Positions 1 to 10,665 are shown, numbered from the stretch's first letter. The stretch is DNA of 64,000 nt from Coemansia sp. RSA 487 (GCA_027577595.1 JANBRJ010000017.1:179790-243789), one strand, 5' to 3'. Numbers and translations: made by a program. Notes: generated by a model not told the origin, from the sequence alone.

Positions 1-317
1 CTGGCCGGGTTCTGACTAAACATTCGTACCGAGATCACGCAGAAATAAAGAGATGTTGATGCAAGGTTTTGCAGCTGCCTGGTCCGCATCCATTGCAAAA
101 TATTGTGGCTATGCAAGCAAACTTTGTGGTGCTGCTCTTCTAGCCTGAACACACAGTGAATAACAGAATACGAAAATAACGTGGGTTTTCTTATTATGTT
201 TAGGTAGGACGCAATAAAGCAGAGGAAAGCCGCAACTGCTTCTGGCTGGATCCAACTTAACAAATATATGGTGGTTCTAGGAATCGCACGTATCTTTGCT
301 CTCTCTCCCTGAAAAAG
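1..317. other. Left edge, no gene seen
   Basis: I see no convincing coding frame or RNA gene here. It holds the region downstream of the UBE2S stop codon and perhaps the edge of a neighbour outside the window. The short open frames overlapping it do not resemble known proteins. Confidence 0.5.
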
Positions 318-1032
318 TCAAAATCTTTTGAGGTTCTTTTTACGCTTGTCCTTTGCAGTGGAAGACGTAACGGCTGGCACAGACTTGGAGGCAGCTGACG
401 GATCCCTGTTCTCGGACCCAGAATCCCGAGCAACATCGCCCTTCCCGCACAGTTCCGTCTTTGTCGTTTTGGGATTTGCATGGATTTCAGTCATTAGCTT
501 TGCATGACGCGCATAATCTTGGTAGCGCTCAAGCAAAAGTCTCCCAGCTTCCTCATTGAGTGCCGATTCTGGGTTTGGATAAATCAAAAGGCACTTTACA
601 GTGACCAACACATGTTCAATGCCATAGTGTTTTTGCCAGTCCTTTTTCAGCGTATTAACGCAGATCTCTCCTTGTTCAGAGACGTTCGGGTGGAATATTT
701 TGGTGACAAAAATGCCCTTTGGTGGCGTGTCGGGAAAGCTGTCCTCAATTGTCAGTCGTATCAGGAACTTTCCTCCTTCGTAGGGCGTGTCCTTGGGTCC
801 ATCAATCGTTGCCTCGATATCCGTGATAGCGTCTTCGTTAACTCTGACGCTGATGCCTTCTGGTGGGCTCGATTGTAGTTTGCCCAGCTCTGCGACTAGT
901 CGACGAAGTGTTCCTCCACTTAGACGCTGTGCCTATAAATTCCAAACAACAATAGAAACTAATTAGCAGCTAGTACAAAGAGAAAGCAGATAAACAATTT
1001 TGTGTTTTGTAAAATTTCAAACCACTTGCCAT
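318..1032 (-). CDS. UBE2S: Ubiquitin-conjugating enzyme E2 S (UBE2S)
   Basis: E2 enzyme expected to extend Lys11-linked ubiquitin chains with the anaphase-promoting complex. I read two exons: the ATG alone (1032-1030), a 97-base intron 1029-933 with a GC-AG boundary (donor GCAAGT, acceptor TATAG), then 932-318. The predicted protein is 205 residues; human UBE2S has 222. The UBC fold shows FHPNV near residue 81, the catalytic site GEICVNTLKKDW with Cys about 92, and the family-typical CLLIYPNPESALNEEAG. A lysine-rich tail ends in LKRF, resembling the LRRL end by which human UBE2S docks on the APC/C. The start is inferred: with the GC donor the frame runs straight into MAQRLSGG. A GT donor nearby would break the frame. 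The gene is head to head with an F-box gene. Confidence 0.88.
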
Positions 1033-1313
1033 TTTGGTTAAATTACAAGGAAAAAAATAAAAGTAAACAAACGAGGGGGAAGGATTGAAAAAGCAATATA
1101 GCTTGAACCAAAGTTTTCCTAATAGAATTTTTTGTCGGTGCTGTGAAAGGGAAAAAAAAGACTACGTCACATTTTTCTTGCACTATCTGTGGATTTCTAC
1201 GCAATCTCCGCTTTGTCTTTAATTCCCTTTTCAATACGAGGATTTTATTCCAATTTTTGTACTCTAGTTTCTTTAATCTAAAATATTTAATTCTTATTTG
1301 CATAAACGTCGAA

Positions 1314-2609
1314 ATGCAGTGTTCGAAGAAATTTCCAACAAGCGCAGCAGTACTACCAGCAGAGGTTTGGATCATGGTATTCGAAAAGCTCCCTTCTTTG
1401 AAAGCTATTTGCGAATGTAGCATGGTATGTCGTGAGTGGCGAGCATTAGCAAGCAACGATGCCGTATGGGGTGCGCTGCTCCAAAGCACATGCGTAGACA
1501 TAGAGAAAGAGATCAATAGCGATTCCAAGCTACAAACGGCAGATCCGACAGATCAAAGCAGCATATCTGTCAGCAGAAACAAACGCATCTACGCTGCGTG
1601 GCACCAGCGCTACTACGGGTTTACCGACAGCTACACGCGCATGCGCAGAGCAATACTACGTTTAGAGTCCTGGGCCAGCGCCAATTGCGAGCCGCTGATG
1701 CAGAGCTTGGCACCAGGGTTGGCCTGGATGGAGTACGAAACTATGCCTGTCAGAGAGCTTTTGGGCGTTGTGAGCGATTCTCCGGCAATGCGCGACTTTA
1801 TCATCCTCTATCACTTCCACGATGGGCAGCGGCGGCGACAACGGTATCTGCCTTACGGACTATTTGGATCTTACGAGTGCTACGGCGAATTCTGTTCCTT
1901 GTCATGGCTCTCGTCGCGCATGCTTCAGGTCATAAACATGGGAAAGGTCAGGCTTCTTATTTTTGCCTGGTGCCATACGAGCAGAAACTACCTGGGCGTT
2001 GTCATCGATTGCGCAGCCGCACACATTAACCACCTTTTGCACCACGTTATCCAGATGCAGCCTCAGAGCTACCGCTTTGTCGACAAGGGCCTGTTTGGCG
2101 ATTTTTTTGTAAACTATGTCGATGAGCTTGTCTCGGGCAGCCACGATGTTCACGATGGAATCATATCCATGTTTCCAAACCGTGGTCCACATACAAACAC
2201 CAGCATTTCGCATGGGATCCGGACCACCGTATCTGCAATGTTTTGCACTGACGAAACACCACGCTTCCACGTCTACCGCTACGAGGTGACCTTTGAGCTG
2301 CTAAGCGCCCATTTATTGGGCTGCCCTTCTGCCCAGATAAAGTCGCGCAGATGGTTGCTACACTACGCCAACAACGAATATGCGCACAGCGGAGGCGCTG
2401 GCGTTGTTGGACAGTTTCCGATTATATCCAACGATGAGCCATATTACAGGTACTGCGCGCGGTTACAGGACGAGGACACTGGTATGATGATACTGGCATT
2501 CGAGGGTCAGATAATAATGGTCCCCGGATCCCTGGACCGCCCACAGGGCCCCGAGTTCTCTCTGGATATTCCTTACACTGAACTACCTGTTCCTATGGAG
2601 ATCATCTAA
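1314..2609 (+). CDS. FBXO3: F-box protein with SUKH and ApaG domains, FBXO3-like
   Basis: Predicted substrate receptor of an SCF ubiquitin ligase, 431 residues (human FBXO3 is about 471). The frame is open further upstream, but the ATG at 1314 is followed at once by the F-box (LPAEVWIMVFEKLPS, roughly residues 14-57). The middle third (about 95-250) has the look of a SMI1/KNR4 (SUKH) domain, with YLPYGLFGSYECYGEFC. The C-terminal third is an ApaG/DUF525-type beta domain, with YRYEVTFELLS, LLHYANN and the end region FSLDIPYTELPVP. The order F-box, SUKH, ApaG is that of animal FBXO3. The 281-base gap to the divergent UBE2S gene may be a shared promoter. No intron is needed. Confidence 0.85.
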   Translation: MQCSKKFPTSAAVLPAEVWIMVFEKLPSLKAICECSMVCREWRALASNDAVWGALLQSTCVDIEKEINSDSKLQTADPTDQSSISVSRNKRIYAAWHQRYYGFTDSYTRMRRAILRLESWASANCEPLMQSLAPGLAWMEYETMPVRELLGVVSDSPAMRDFIILYHFHDGQRRRQRYLPYGLFGSYECYGEFCSLSWLSSRMLQVINMGKVRLLIFAWCHTSRNYLGVVIDCAAAHINHLLHHVIQMQPQSYRFVDKGLFGDFFVNYVDELVSGSHDVHDGIISMFPNRGPHTNTSISHGIRTTVSAMFCTDETPRFHVYRYEVTFELLSAHLLGCPSAQIKSRRWLLHYANNEYAHSGGAGVVGQFPIISNDEPYYRYCARLQDEDTGMMILAFEGQIIMVPGSLDRPQGPEFSLDIPYTELPVPMEII

Positions 2610-2762
2610 AACACATTCACAAAAGCAGACATCATGTGATGTTAATATATAACTATTGCTTGTGCTACTGTAACTTTACATTCTAGATTGAATATTTTTC
2701 AATTTCTATAATAATCTGTTCTCTATTTCTGTTTTGTTTATAAAAGCATTAGTTTTTAAATA

Positions 2763-4067
2763 ATGGCTGGTGTTGATCGGCGCAAGATTCACAAGCGAGT
2801 GCGTTTTGCCGCTGGTTCAAGGGATAATGGGACCAGCGAATACGATACTGGCGAAGGACGTTCCAACTACATATATAGCCAGGGCAATGAATATGATAGC
2901 TATGAGGATAACGGCGACGATAATGACGATGGTCTTGAGGCTGATATTTCATCTAGCCGTCAACGCAATCGGCGCATTAATATGGATGGCTACGGAAGCG
3001 ATGCAAGTGACCAGGACGAGGTTGTCAACATGAGCGATTACAGTGACGATGCAGAAGATCAAGGGGTCGAAGAAAAAGCTGGCAATTCTGACCAGCAGCA
3101 TGTAAACGAAGGTAATGACGATATGTTTTCCGACGAGCAAGACAACTCGCCCTTGGCTCGTGCTAATGGCAATGCAGATAATAAGCGCAAGAGGTACTTG
3201 GGCCTTGACGATATTGAGGGCCAAGAGATGAGCTCGACATCGCGGGTAGATATGGCGCAGGATAGCTTTGGATTGAGCGAAGGAAGTGACCACAAAGGCA
3301 AGCAGCCTGCCTACGCTACAGGCGATGGACTTGCCGACAGAGACAGCGACGAGGACAGTGACATCGAAGGAAAGGGAGTGACAAAAATAGAGGCATTTAA
3401 CATGCGAGATGATCTGGAACAGGGCCAGTTTGATGCTCACGGTAACTTTGTTTGGAACAAGAAGGACCCTAATGATTATCAAGACAGCTGGCTCGACGGT
3501 GTGTCTGTGAAGGCGATAAAGAAAGCAAGGGACTCCAAAGTGCGGCAAAACCAGGACCAAACGGTGCAAGAAAGCAGCCTTCTGCGGCGCTGGGATACTA
3601 TTTCGAACGACGATATAATTGTGGCAATTATAAACCGCCTGCATTCGCGTGAGACCATCCTTTCTGCCCTTGCACGCATCGGCGGGCCCAAGAAAAAAAG
3701 CAAAAACAAGTGGAGCAAGAAAGCGAAAGCGAAAAAGATTGGTACTGCCTACTCAATCGACAGCGAGGAAAGCGAAAAGGAGAGACAGAGGAAAAAGGAT
3801 ATTGACGAGCTGACAGAACTCGCAGATCAGGCAATGGCGCGGGGGATCGTCGATATATACGACCACACGTACGAGCAGCTAGTACGCCAGATGCGGATGA
3901 CAAACCGTATCCCAGAAGACTGGGTGCCAGGGACAACGCTTCTTACACATGCTTTTGCGGAGGAAGCAAAGACTGACGATACCTCTAATTTAGACAACAA
4001 GAAAGAGGAGGAAGGAGGAGATGGCGGCTTGCTCGATGACCTGGATGATCTAGGTGAAATACATTAG
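2763..4067 (+). CDS. LIN1: LIN1/CD2BP2-like U5 snRNP protein without a GYF domain
   Basis: 434 residues. The acidic, Asp/Glu/Ser-rich N-terminal half is typical of CD2BP2 (human) and Lin1 (yeast), which bind the U5 snRNP. The family core is clear: FNMRDDLEQGQFDAHGNF followed by DSWLDGVS near residues 212-250, then the helical piece ELADQAMARGIVDIYDHTYE near 350-370. The Lys-rich stretch PKKKSKNKWSKKAKAKK could be a nuclear localisation signal. In the family the protein normally ends in a GYF domain that binds proline-rich ligands. Here it ends in an acidic tail (LLDDLDDLGEIH) with no WxY or GPF motif. The next 160 bases before the MED12 stop cannot hold the domain. Confidence 0.8.
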   Translation: MAGVDRRKIHKRVRFAAGSRDNGTSEYDTGEGRSNYIYSQGNEYDSYEDNGDDNDDGLEADISSSRQRNRRINMDGYGSDASDQDEVVNMSDYSDDAEDQGVEEKAGNSDQQHVNEGNDDMFSDEQDNSPLARANGNADNKRKRYLGLDDIEGQEMSSTSRVDMAQDSFGLSEGSDHKGKQPAYATGDGLADRDSDEDSDIEGKGVTKIEAFNMRDDLEQGQFDAHGNFVWNKKDPNDYQDSWLDGVSVKAIKKARDSKVRQNQDQTVQESSLLRRWDTISNDDIIVAIINRLHSRETILSALARIGGPKKKSKNKWSKKAKAKKIGTAYSIDSEESEKERQRKKDIDELTELADQAMARGIVDIYDHTYEQLVRQMRMTNRIPEDWVPGTTLLTHAFAEEAKTDDTSNLDNKKEEEGGDGGLLDDLDDLGEIH

Positions 4068-4227
4068 AACTATTAGCTATTTGGTTTCATGTTAGATGAG
4101 TTACGAAGGAAATGTTAGAAAACTGAACTATTAAAAAATGCTTTAAATATATCACAATAGAGAAAAATGCAACAAATGTTGAATAAAGTAGGGAAAAGCC
4201 ATACACTTTGTTGTCGCAAAGCATCTT

Positions 4228-7200
4228 CTAGTCGCTTGGTCCAAAGGCTGACTCGCACTGCGCTCGCCAGACAAGACGGGTTTCCGAATCCATTCGGCGT
4301 CGCTTGCCGCCAAACAGGCACCAGGGAATAGACGTCTCAGCCAAGGGGAAAAGAAACGCCGGTTGCATCGGGAAGTAGGGGTTTTCAAGGTATTGCAGAC
4401 GGCGCACAGACGCCACTTGGCTTCTTCGCATGGAATTGGTGCCACGGCTGTCTCTATCCTGGCCAGCGGAGCGAGATGTATTGAATCGCAGGTTGGCCAA
4501 GTATCCTGTAGCAACCCCACCAGCCCCACTCCTTGCCCCACTGGTCCTTTCGCTACAAAGGGCATTCTCGCGCTCAAGCGTTCCACGCAAAGTAAATGGT
4601 GTCATGCCCTCAAGCCCGCCGTTTGGTATCGACGAGCTGATCAATGAAGCCAAGGGAACAAACTCCAGCGACTCTATCCACACCCACGGATTGTCCAGCG
4701 CACAGGACGGAGTGGAGGAAAGCAAAGGCTGGATGTCATGAGTAGATGCAATTGAGATGTCGAATGGGAACAGCCGCCCAAGCATGTCAGCGTACTTGTG
4801 ATTGCACGCCGCAGACCGTGCAATGGGCGAAACCAATCGAAGACGTTCCAAGGTGTGCTTGCGTATCGACGATGTAATGCTTTCGCTGATCACTGCTGTA
4901 AAGTCTAGCAGAAATAGGTAGAATTCGTAGTCCGGCCGATCACCTGGTAAGCCTTCGGGTCCGCATTTGCCGCTCCTAGCGTCGTTCGCTTGCAGCCCTT
5001 GCGCCGGTGACAACGGTGGCTGGCATATTGGCGATAGGCACAATGTGACCAGAGTCATTAGCCACTCTCCAACCCCAAACTCTTCTGGATACTCACGCAT
5101 TATGTGACACAACGGCTGGGCAACTTGGAGTCGCCAGTATATTGCCAGGCGCATGCGCATATCTTGCAGATTAGACCTAGATACACCTTTCGCTTGGAGA
5201 TCACGCTGCTGCTGATTTTGCAGGCCAAGCACAGGCTCGTTGCTGGAAATAGGTTCTGCACTCAAATAAGATGTTGACTGTATAGGCGAAAAGGAGCTGC
5301 TTCCAGGTTGATCGGGCGAACGTGAAGCAAGCGTGAGCGATAACAACTCTGCTACGTTTGGATTTATAACAACAGCAATTGCCTGCAGCTGTCCAAGAAT
5401 ACCACAAGCAAAATCACGCAATGTAGATAGCAGGCTCCCTGTAGAAATTGACTTGGATCCAACAACGCTTGGCGGGCTTTGTTGCTGCTGCTGCTGATGT
5501 GCCTGGACACTCGTGTCACTCGCAGAATCAGAACCAACGGATTCACAAAGAGTCGAGACAAGCTGCTGCGTAAGCTTCGCCAAAGCCGCACCACGTATCG
5601 CAAAATCAGCAAACGAGGATTTGTCCAACACGCCGCTAGAACCCCCACCAGCTGGTGGTGTATCAACATCCATCTCGTCCGACTCAGTTGAGCTCTCGGG
5701 CGCAAACGACATATCAAGCAACCTCAAAACGTCGGTAGGATGCGAGTGTTTGAGTATAGCTGATACTCGTTTATCTAGCTGTGGCTGCGATTCTTGTTGT
5801 GTTTGTTGCTTCTGCGAGTGCTCTGATGGCTTATCAGCACCTTTACCGACAGCACTCAAGCGTATGACATCTAAAGCCAATAGTGAACACGCAAATGTCC
5901 GAACAAACTTTAGTAACGTATTGGCGCTTAATGCAGAGAGCGCATCCGTTAAACCAGCACACTGGCGAGAGAACGCAAGCTTCAATCCAGAACTTGCATG
6001 ACAGCTAAATGGCCCGGAACCGACAATGGTGTCCTTGATGTATATTGCCAGACATGCGGTGGCATTGGTCACAAACTGCATCTGGTAGTCATCGTCGCCA
6101 GCCCTCTGCGTTACGCACTCAGCATCTTGACAGCTACCGCTAGGATCCACGCCATCGGCACGAGCACCTGTGATGCCAATAACACCGGCGCCTGCGGCGA
6201 CAGCAAAGGCATCGGTAGAAGTCTCGCTCTCCTCCAGTGCAGTGGACGAAAACATCAACAACGAGCTCAGGATAGTAGCTAGCTTTGATACTGCTGTTGT
6301 CGCCTTGCCTTTGACCGCCGGACCATTCCAGAACCTACGGACTGTTTCCTGCAGCCTGTGCGCAACCTCTGCTGTTGTCATTGCGGAAAACCCTTCATCA
6401 GCCGGATCAACGCCTTCGCATAGCACCATCAGCACGCGCAACATCGCCCGCTTAACTGACAGCGCCGTCCCTGGATCCTCGATCTGCTTTTCAATGTTGG
6501 CGCGGTATATCTCAAGCATGGTGTAGTACTTTTTCTCCGAAGCGCTCTGCGCAGTATGATCGCCCTCCTGAATCGATGACGGGATACAGTCAACAGCAAA
6601 CTGCACCCACGCCGACTGAGCTAGCGCAGCGGCTGCTTGCATCGAAACGGTAGCTAGCTGCGAAGCGCCGATAGTTCGAAGACGTCCCGAGGCAGATGCG
6701 CTGATGAAGACAAGCTCGACCACCTGTATCCGCAAAACTTGGTTTGTTGCTAGTGCTGTGCTCCAGCACGAACCAATCTCCAATAGCTCGTACTGGTAGC
6801 GAATGTCAGCCGTCCTGCTGTAAAGGTCGTTGCTGCTGTCGCCATTATCTCCATCGCTGGCATCGTCATTGCTGGCTTCAAGACTATCTGCATTCCCACC
6901 TGCCGCCAAGCCTGCTGACGTATCGTCTGTGTCTGCTTGTCCAAGTCTGTGCGATATAGGCATCCCTAATGCGTAGATAATACCAGTCAAGCACGTATAT
7001 CTTGCGATATTCAATGGAGTGACTTCCTCGCGACACTGTTCTATTAACCAAGGTACCAGTTCGTCGATCCGTAGGCATCCGTAGGCAAGTAAACTGTTGA
7101 TCCACATGCTCGACACATGCATCGATACATCAATGTCTTTTACAGAGTAAAGCGGCGACCCGACAGCTGATGACGAAGAAGACGCCCTGGTATCGTTTTT

Positions 7201-10200
7201 GCCGATAGTCCAAGCATTGATCGTCTCTGACAGCGATGCCAAAAGCAAATGACCAATGTACTCTGGCGACTTTGCAAGGCCAGCATTAATCGCAAACCAA
7301 CGAACATAGAGCGCACACGACTCAACAAAGCATCGTAGCAGTTCAGTGTCTTTTGCTCTGTCCGGCGAATTTTCCGGTGCTAGAGACAGACCCTTACCAG
7401 TCAACAGCGCTGCCTGCGTAACATCTGCGACAATGTGCGAAAGCATACTTTGCAGCCTTGGTTGCCGTGCAGACTGGTTTGCGCTCGGCGAGTTTGGGTG
7501 CTCAGCCTGAACCCCGCCGACAGGGCTGCTTACATACTCAACTCGCTGTGTGACGCCATGTGCACAGCGCGTAAGCTTTTGGAAGCAGGGCAGTATGGCC
7601 CAGTCAATCTCATCCGCTGTGGATCCAATGCTCTCGCGCACCCTATCGCGAACTAGCTGCTGGGCCAACTGCAAAATTTCTTTGCTCGCACTAGCGCTGC
7701 CAGGGGCATGGCCGCTCTGAAGCAGTGCGTGCGAATGCGAGCTTACAAAGGACTCGTAATCGTTGCTGACTAGCTCGAATAAGTTGACAGCATCCTGCTT
7801 GTCGCTGTCGTTGTCGTTGTCACCTTCTGCCGAATTGTGCCAGTGTTGAGCTGTGCGGTAGTACTCGAAATCAAAAAGATCGGATCTAACTGCATTCGAC
7901 GCGTACACCTTGCTAGTCTCGGATATAGCATGCTTAAACTTTCCTAGCAGCATCCATATACGCGTATAGCGGCGCAGTGTGCGATGAGCCAACGACGCTA
8001 CCTGAGAAACACGTGTATGGCCAAGCAGCCAAAGTAGAAAGTCGAGCAGCTGTGTAAAATATCTCGCCTCAATCAGAATCCGCACAATTACTGCTGTCTG
8101 GCGCCTGTTCAGCAACGATGTTCCTGGCTGTGTAATTACGCGCCAGTTGTCCACGCCTACTTTAATATCCTTGACCACGTAGTCATAAACTATAGGCATC
8201 AGACGCTGGTTTACAACAATATCGACGACTGCGCGTGGACACGCCCTTAGTCTTTCGACAAATACCGATGGGATATCGCGGCTCAGCAAACGCTCGTCGC
8301 TAACATGGTCCAGCAAAGGTGAGATCCAGTCCTTTGTGCAAGGCGAATGGGCAAGAGGTGACAGTAACTTGCATCGTGCAAACTGAGGAGCCTTTGGAAT
8401 GCAGTCCTGATCAAACATGTCAAAGTCATTGCCATTGTTCCAATCGCTGGTAGACTGTGCCCACCAGCGCACAACGTCAGCATCAATAACCGGCTGCTTG
8501 TTGCTGCGAGTTGTGCGGAAGGGTGTAGCACATGTGTATGCCATCAGAAATGGAAGCAAAGCAGAAATATCGTTCCGAATCCTGGCAGCTAAAGCAGACT
8601 GGGCTAGGCAATACTGGTGCGCAAGATTCTTTGCGGCTGTGCCGCTTGCCTGCCAATCACCAAGCACCATCTGACGTTGCTCTTCAATCTTGTCTAGCCT
8701 CGTTGGGACTCCCAGCGCATATTCCAACTGTCGCTTAGACCTTGTCGAATTGACCTTGGCCCCAAAGAAATCACCACGAGCAGTAAGCAGCTGTAGATAC
8801 TTGGAAATCGAGAAACATCCGACGTCTGCAAGTTGCTCCAACAGCGAGCAAACACGCCAAACGGCATCCTTGTGCTCAGCAGCAGCGCTTGGAAGAGTAA
8901 AAATGTCGAGGAAGTTGACAACAGCGCTCTGCACCTCGTTCGATATGGAGTTTGGCGACCTGGAACTGTTGCTATTATCTGTTGTCTGCCTATCGACAGA
9001 CATTCTACAGAGACTTGCTGCTGAAAGAAAGCGGAATTGAGACACAGCTGGTAAAAGCTGGTCTTCGACTGCCCAGTAGCAAATAAGCCGAATCGTATTC
9101 GCAAATGTTGACGTAGAGGCGTCGAGATCCGAGAAAAGCCTATTAAATACTGTGCCAAGTTTGGTGTCTGGAGTAAGAGTGCCTAGTATATGTAGCGGCA
9201 TCAAGCGTTTGTCTTCGGGTATCGCATTTGTCAAGTCATTCAGCCGTTTAGCATAAGGAATACATTCGAACCGTGAGTTGCGCGTATCCACTTGCTTCAG
9301 CACAACTGCATACGAAGAAGCGTTGCCTGTGCTTGCTTGCTCAGCTGCGGAGACGCTATCAATTGCATCGCAAAGTGCAGACCTGTACGTGCTCCAAGTA
9401 GAGGGTTCGACAAAGGCGTCTGGAAATGTCGTGAATAGCGTTATCAAGTACTCGCTGATTTGTGTGTGGAATGGATGGAGTGACGGATGGCTAGTGGATC
9501 GGGACAACCAGTAGGCAACAGCGCTTATAAGCTTTCGCAAGGGCGTGCGAGATTTCCCGATCTCTTGCGTGTAGTCCTGGATCAATGGCAAAAGAAGCAT
9601 GCACTTGTCGACCGATGTCTGGCGGAATTGACTGACAATCCAGCTTACAAAATACCGCTGGTCAAGCAGGCCCTGGCCATATTGCGCGTGTAACAGCGAT
9701 AAACAAAACTCCCAGCTCCGCGCCCAAGCAGCTGGAGAGCTGGCGTTCAAAGCGACTATTGATGCCGACTGTGTTTTGTGTGGTGTGGCGGAAGGGGTTG
9801 CACCGGTGGAAGATGCAGCAGCGGGAGACATGCTGTCAGTGGGAAGACTTGTGCCGGTCCCAGCCGTGGTTGGGGCGCTGTTCAATGTGTGCTCAAGAAA
9901 CTGGGTAAACTGCTTGGACCACTGGCTTGTGTACTGCTTCTCAAGGGCTTTGAGGTTCGCATGGTCTGGGTCTCGCGTCTGCATTCCAAACATTTCATAG
10001 ACTCCAGTGAGCCGGATAGCCCATACAGCGCGCTGTAAAGGCACTCGGTGCTGGCGAAGCATGTCCAAAAACATCTCGCCACGCAGACCAAACGGCATTG
10101 AGTTGGCAAGGACGCTTAATGGCACGCGAGGGTTAGCCAGTCCACGGAACCACTCATCGCAGCGCTCGTCTGAGCGCACAGTGCGGTTGGGAAGTCTGGG

Positions 10201-10665
10201 AAAGTCGGTGGAGGATATATACCCACGAGCCCACTGCCGCTGCGCAGTACCAGCAGCAAACGACTGAAACTCCTGGAATACACGCTGGTCCTGTAGGCGC
10301 TCAAAAACAACGTCATGACTCGACAGATACTCATTCTCTACGCGTGGCATGTCGACATACCCGTGGCGGATCGTACGCTCGCTCAACTGGCCCTCGTTGT
10401 CGCTGTCTCTTGCCGGGTAAAAGTCTGTGTATCCATAGTCGTGCATGCTATGGAGAGGCGCTGTCCCATTTGAGGGCGTCGGAGTATACTTGCGCAGTGG
10501 CAGAATATCGCCAGCAGCTCGCCAAGCAGCCTGGCGGTCAAGCCGTAGTCTTTTTGAATTGTGTGTGGAGCTAGCTGCATTCGAACTGTTGTTATTGCTA
10601 TTGCTGCTGCTTGCATTGGCGTTTGTAGAATGTGCACCGGCGCTGCCTACCGGTGTCGCGCTCAT
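4228..10665 (-). CDS. MED12: Mediator complex subunit 12 (MED12/Srb8)
   Basis: Intronless, 2,145 residues. Med12 links Cdk8-cyclin C to core Mediator in the nucleus and activates the kinase. The first in-frame ATG is at 10665, where the protein starts MSATPVGSAG. The N-terminal Med12 domain follows a Ser/Asn-rich leader: LPLRKYTPTPSN near residue 62, then a patch around GYVDMPRVENEYL, then FRGLANPRVPLSVLANSMP. The LCEWAV-type helical region starts near residue 313 with WARSWEFCLSLL, LLDQRYFVSWIV and LLLPLIQDYTQEI. The remainder is a helical scaffold broken by acidic and Gln-rich linkers (for example HQQQQQQSPP). The C-terminus contains no added domain I recognise. It is divergent from the bZIP gene across about 1.1 kb. 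Confidence 0.88.
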   Translation of the reverse strand: MSATPVGSAGAHSTNANASSSNSNNNSSNAASSTHNSKRLRLDRQAAWRAAGDILPLRKYTPTPSNGTAPLHSMHDYGYTDFYPARDSDNEGQLSERTIRHGYVDMPRVENEYLSSHDVVFERLQDQRVFQEFQSFAAGTAQRQWARGYISSTDFPRLPNRTVRSDERCDEWFRGLANPRVPLSVLANSMPFGLRGEMFLDMLRQHRVPLQRAVWAIRLTGVYEMFGMQTRDPDHANLKALEKQYTSQWSKQFTQFLEHTLNSAPTTAGTGTSLPTDSMSPAAASSTGATPSATPHKTQSASIVALNASSPAAWARSWEFCLSLLHAQYGQGLLDQRYFVSWIVSQFRQTSVDKCMLLLPLIQDYTQEIGKSRTPLRKLISAVAYWLSRSTSHPSLHPFHTQISEYLITLFTTFPDAFVEPSTWSTYRSALCDAIDSVSAAEQASTGNASSYAVVLKQVDTRNSRFECIPYAKRLNDLTNAIPEDKRLMPLHILGTLTPDTKLGTVFNRLFSDLDASTSTFANTIRLICYWAVEDQLLPAVSQFRFLSAASLCRMSVDRQTTDNSNSSRSPNSISNEVQSAVVNFLDIFTLPSAAAEHKDAVWRVCSLLEQLADVGCFSISKYLQLLTARGDFFGAKVNSTRSKRQLEYALGVPTRLDKIEEQRQMVLGDWQASGTAAKNLAHQYCLAQSALAARIRNDISALLPFLMAYTCATPFRTTRSNKQPVIDADVVRWWAQSTSDWNNGNDFDMFDQDCIPKAPQFARCKLLSPLAHSPCTKDWISPLLDHVSDERLLSRDIPSVFVERLRACPRAVVDIVVNQRLMPIVYDYVVKDIKVGVDNWRVITQPGTSLLNRRQTAVIVRILIEARYFTQLLDFLLWLLGHTRVSQVASLAHRTLRRYTRIWMLLGKFKHAISETSKVYASNAVRSDLFDFEYYRTAQHWHNSAEGDNDNDSDKQDAVNLFELVSNDYESFVSSHSHALLQSGHAPGSASASKEILQLAQQLVRDRVRESIGSTADEIDWAILPCFQKLTRCAHGVTQRVEYVSSPVGGVQAEHPNSPSANQSARQPRLQSMLSHIVADVTQAALLTGKGLSLAPENSPDRAKDTELLRCFVESCALYVRWFAINAGLAKSPEYIGHLLLASLSETINAWTIGKNDTRASSSSSAVGSPLYSVKDIDVSMHVSSMWINSLLAYGCLRIDELVPWLIEQCREEVTPLNIARYTCLTGIIYALGMPISHRLGQADTDDTSAGLAAGGNADSLEASNDDASDGDNGDSSNDLYSRTADIRYQYELLEIGSCWSTALATNQVLRIQVVELVFISASASGRLRTIGASQLATVSMQAAAALAQSAWVQFAVDCIPSSIQEGDHTAQSASEKKYYTMLEIYRANIEKQIEDPGTALSVKRAMLRVLMVLCEGVDPADEGFSAMTTAEVAHRLQETVRRFWNGPAVKGKATTAVSKLATILSSLLMFSSTALEESETSTDAFAVAAGAGVIGITGARADGVDPSGSCQDAECVTQRAGDDDYQMQFVTNATACLAIYIKDTIVGSGPFSCHASSGLKLAFSRQCAGLTDALSALSANTLLKFVRTFACSLLALDVIRLSAVGKGADKPSEHSQKQQTQQESQPQLDKRVSAILKHSHPTDVLRLLDMSFAPESSTESDEMDVDTPPAGGGSSGVLDKSSFADFAIRGAALAKLTQQLVSTLCESVGSDSASDTSVQAHQQQQQQSPPSVVGSKSISTGSLLSTLRDFACGILGQLQAIAVVINPNVAELLSLTLASRSPDQPGSSSFSPIQSTSYLSAEPISSNEPVLGLQNQQQRDLQAKGVSRSNLQDMRMRLAIYWRLQVAQPLCHIMREYPEEFGVGEWLMTLVTLCLSPICQPPLSPAQGLQANDARSGKCGPEGLPGDRPDYEFYLFLLDFTAVISESITSSIRKHTLERLRLVSPIARSAACNHKYADMLGRLFPFDISIASTHDIQPLLSSTPSCALDNPWVWIESLEFVPLASLISSSIPNGGLEGMTPFTLRGTLERENALCSERTSGARSGAGGVATGYLANLRFNTSRSAGQDRDSRGTNSMRRSQVASVRRLQYLENPYFPMQPAFLFPLAETSIPWCLFGGKRRRMDSETRLVWRAQCESAFGPSD

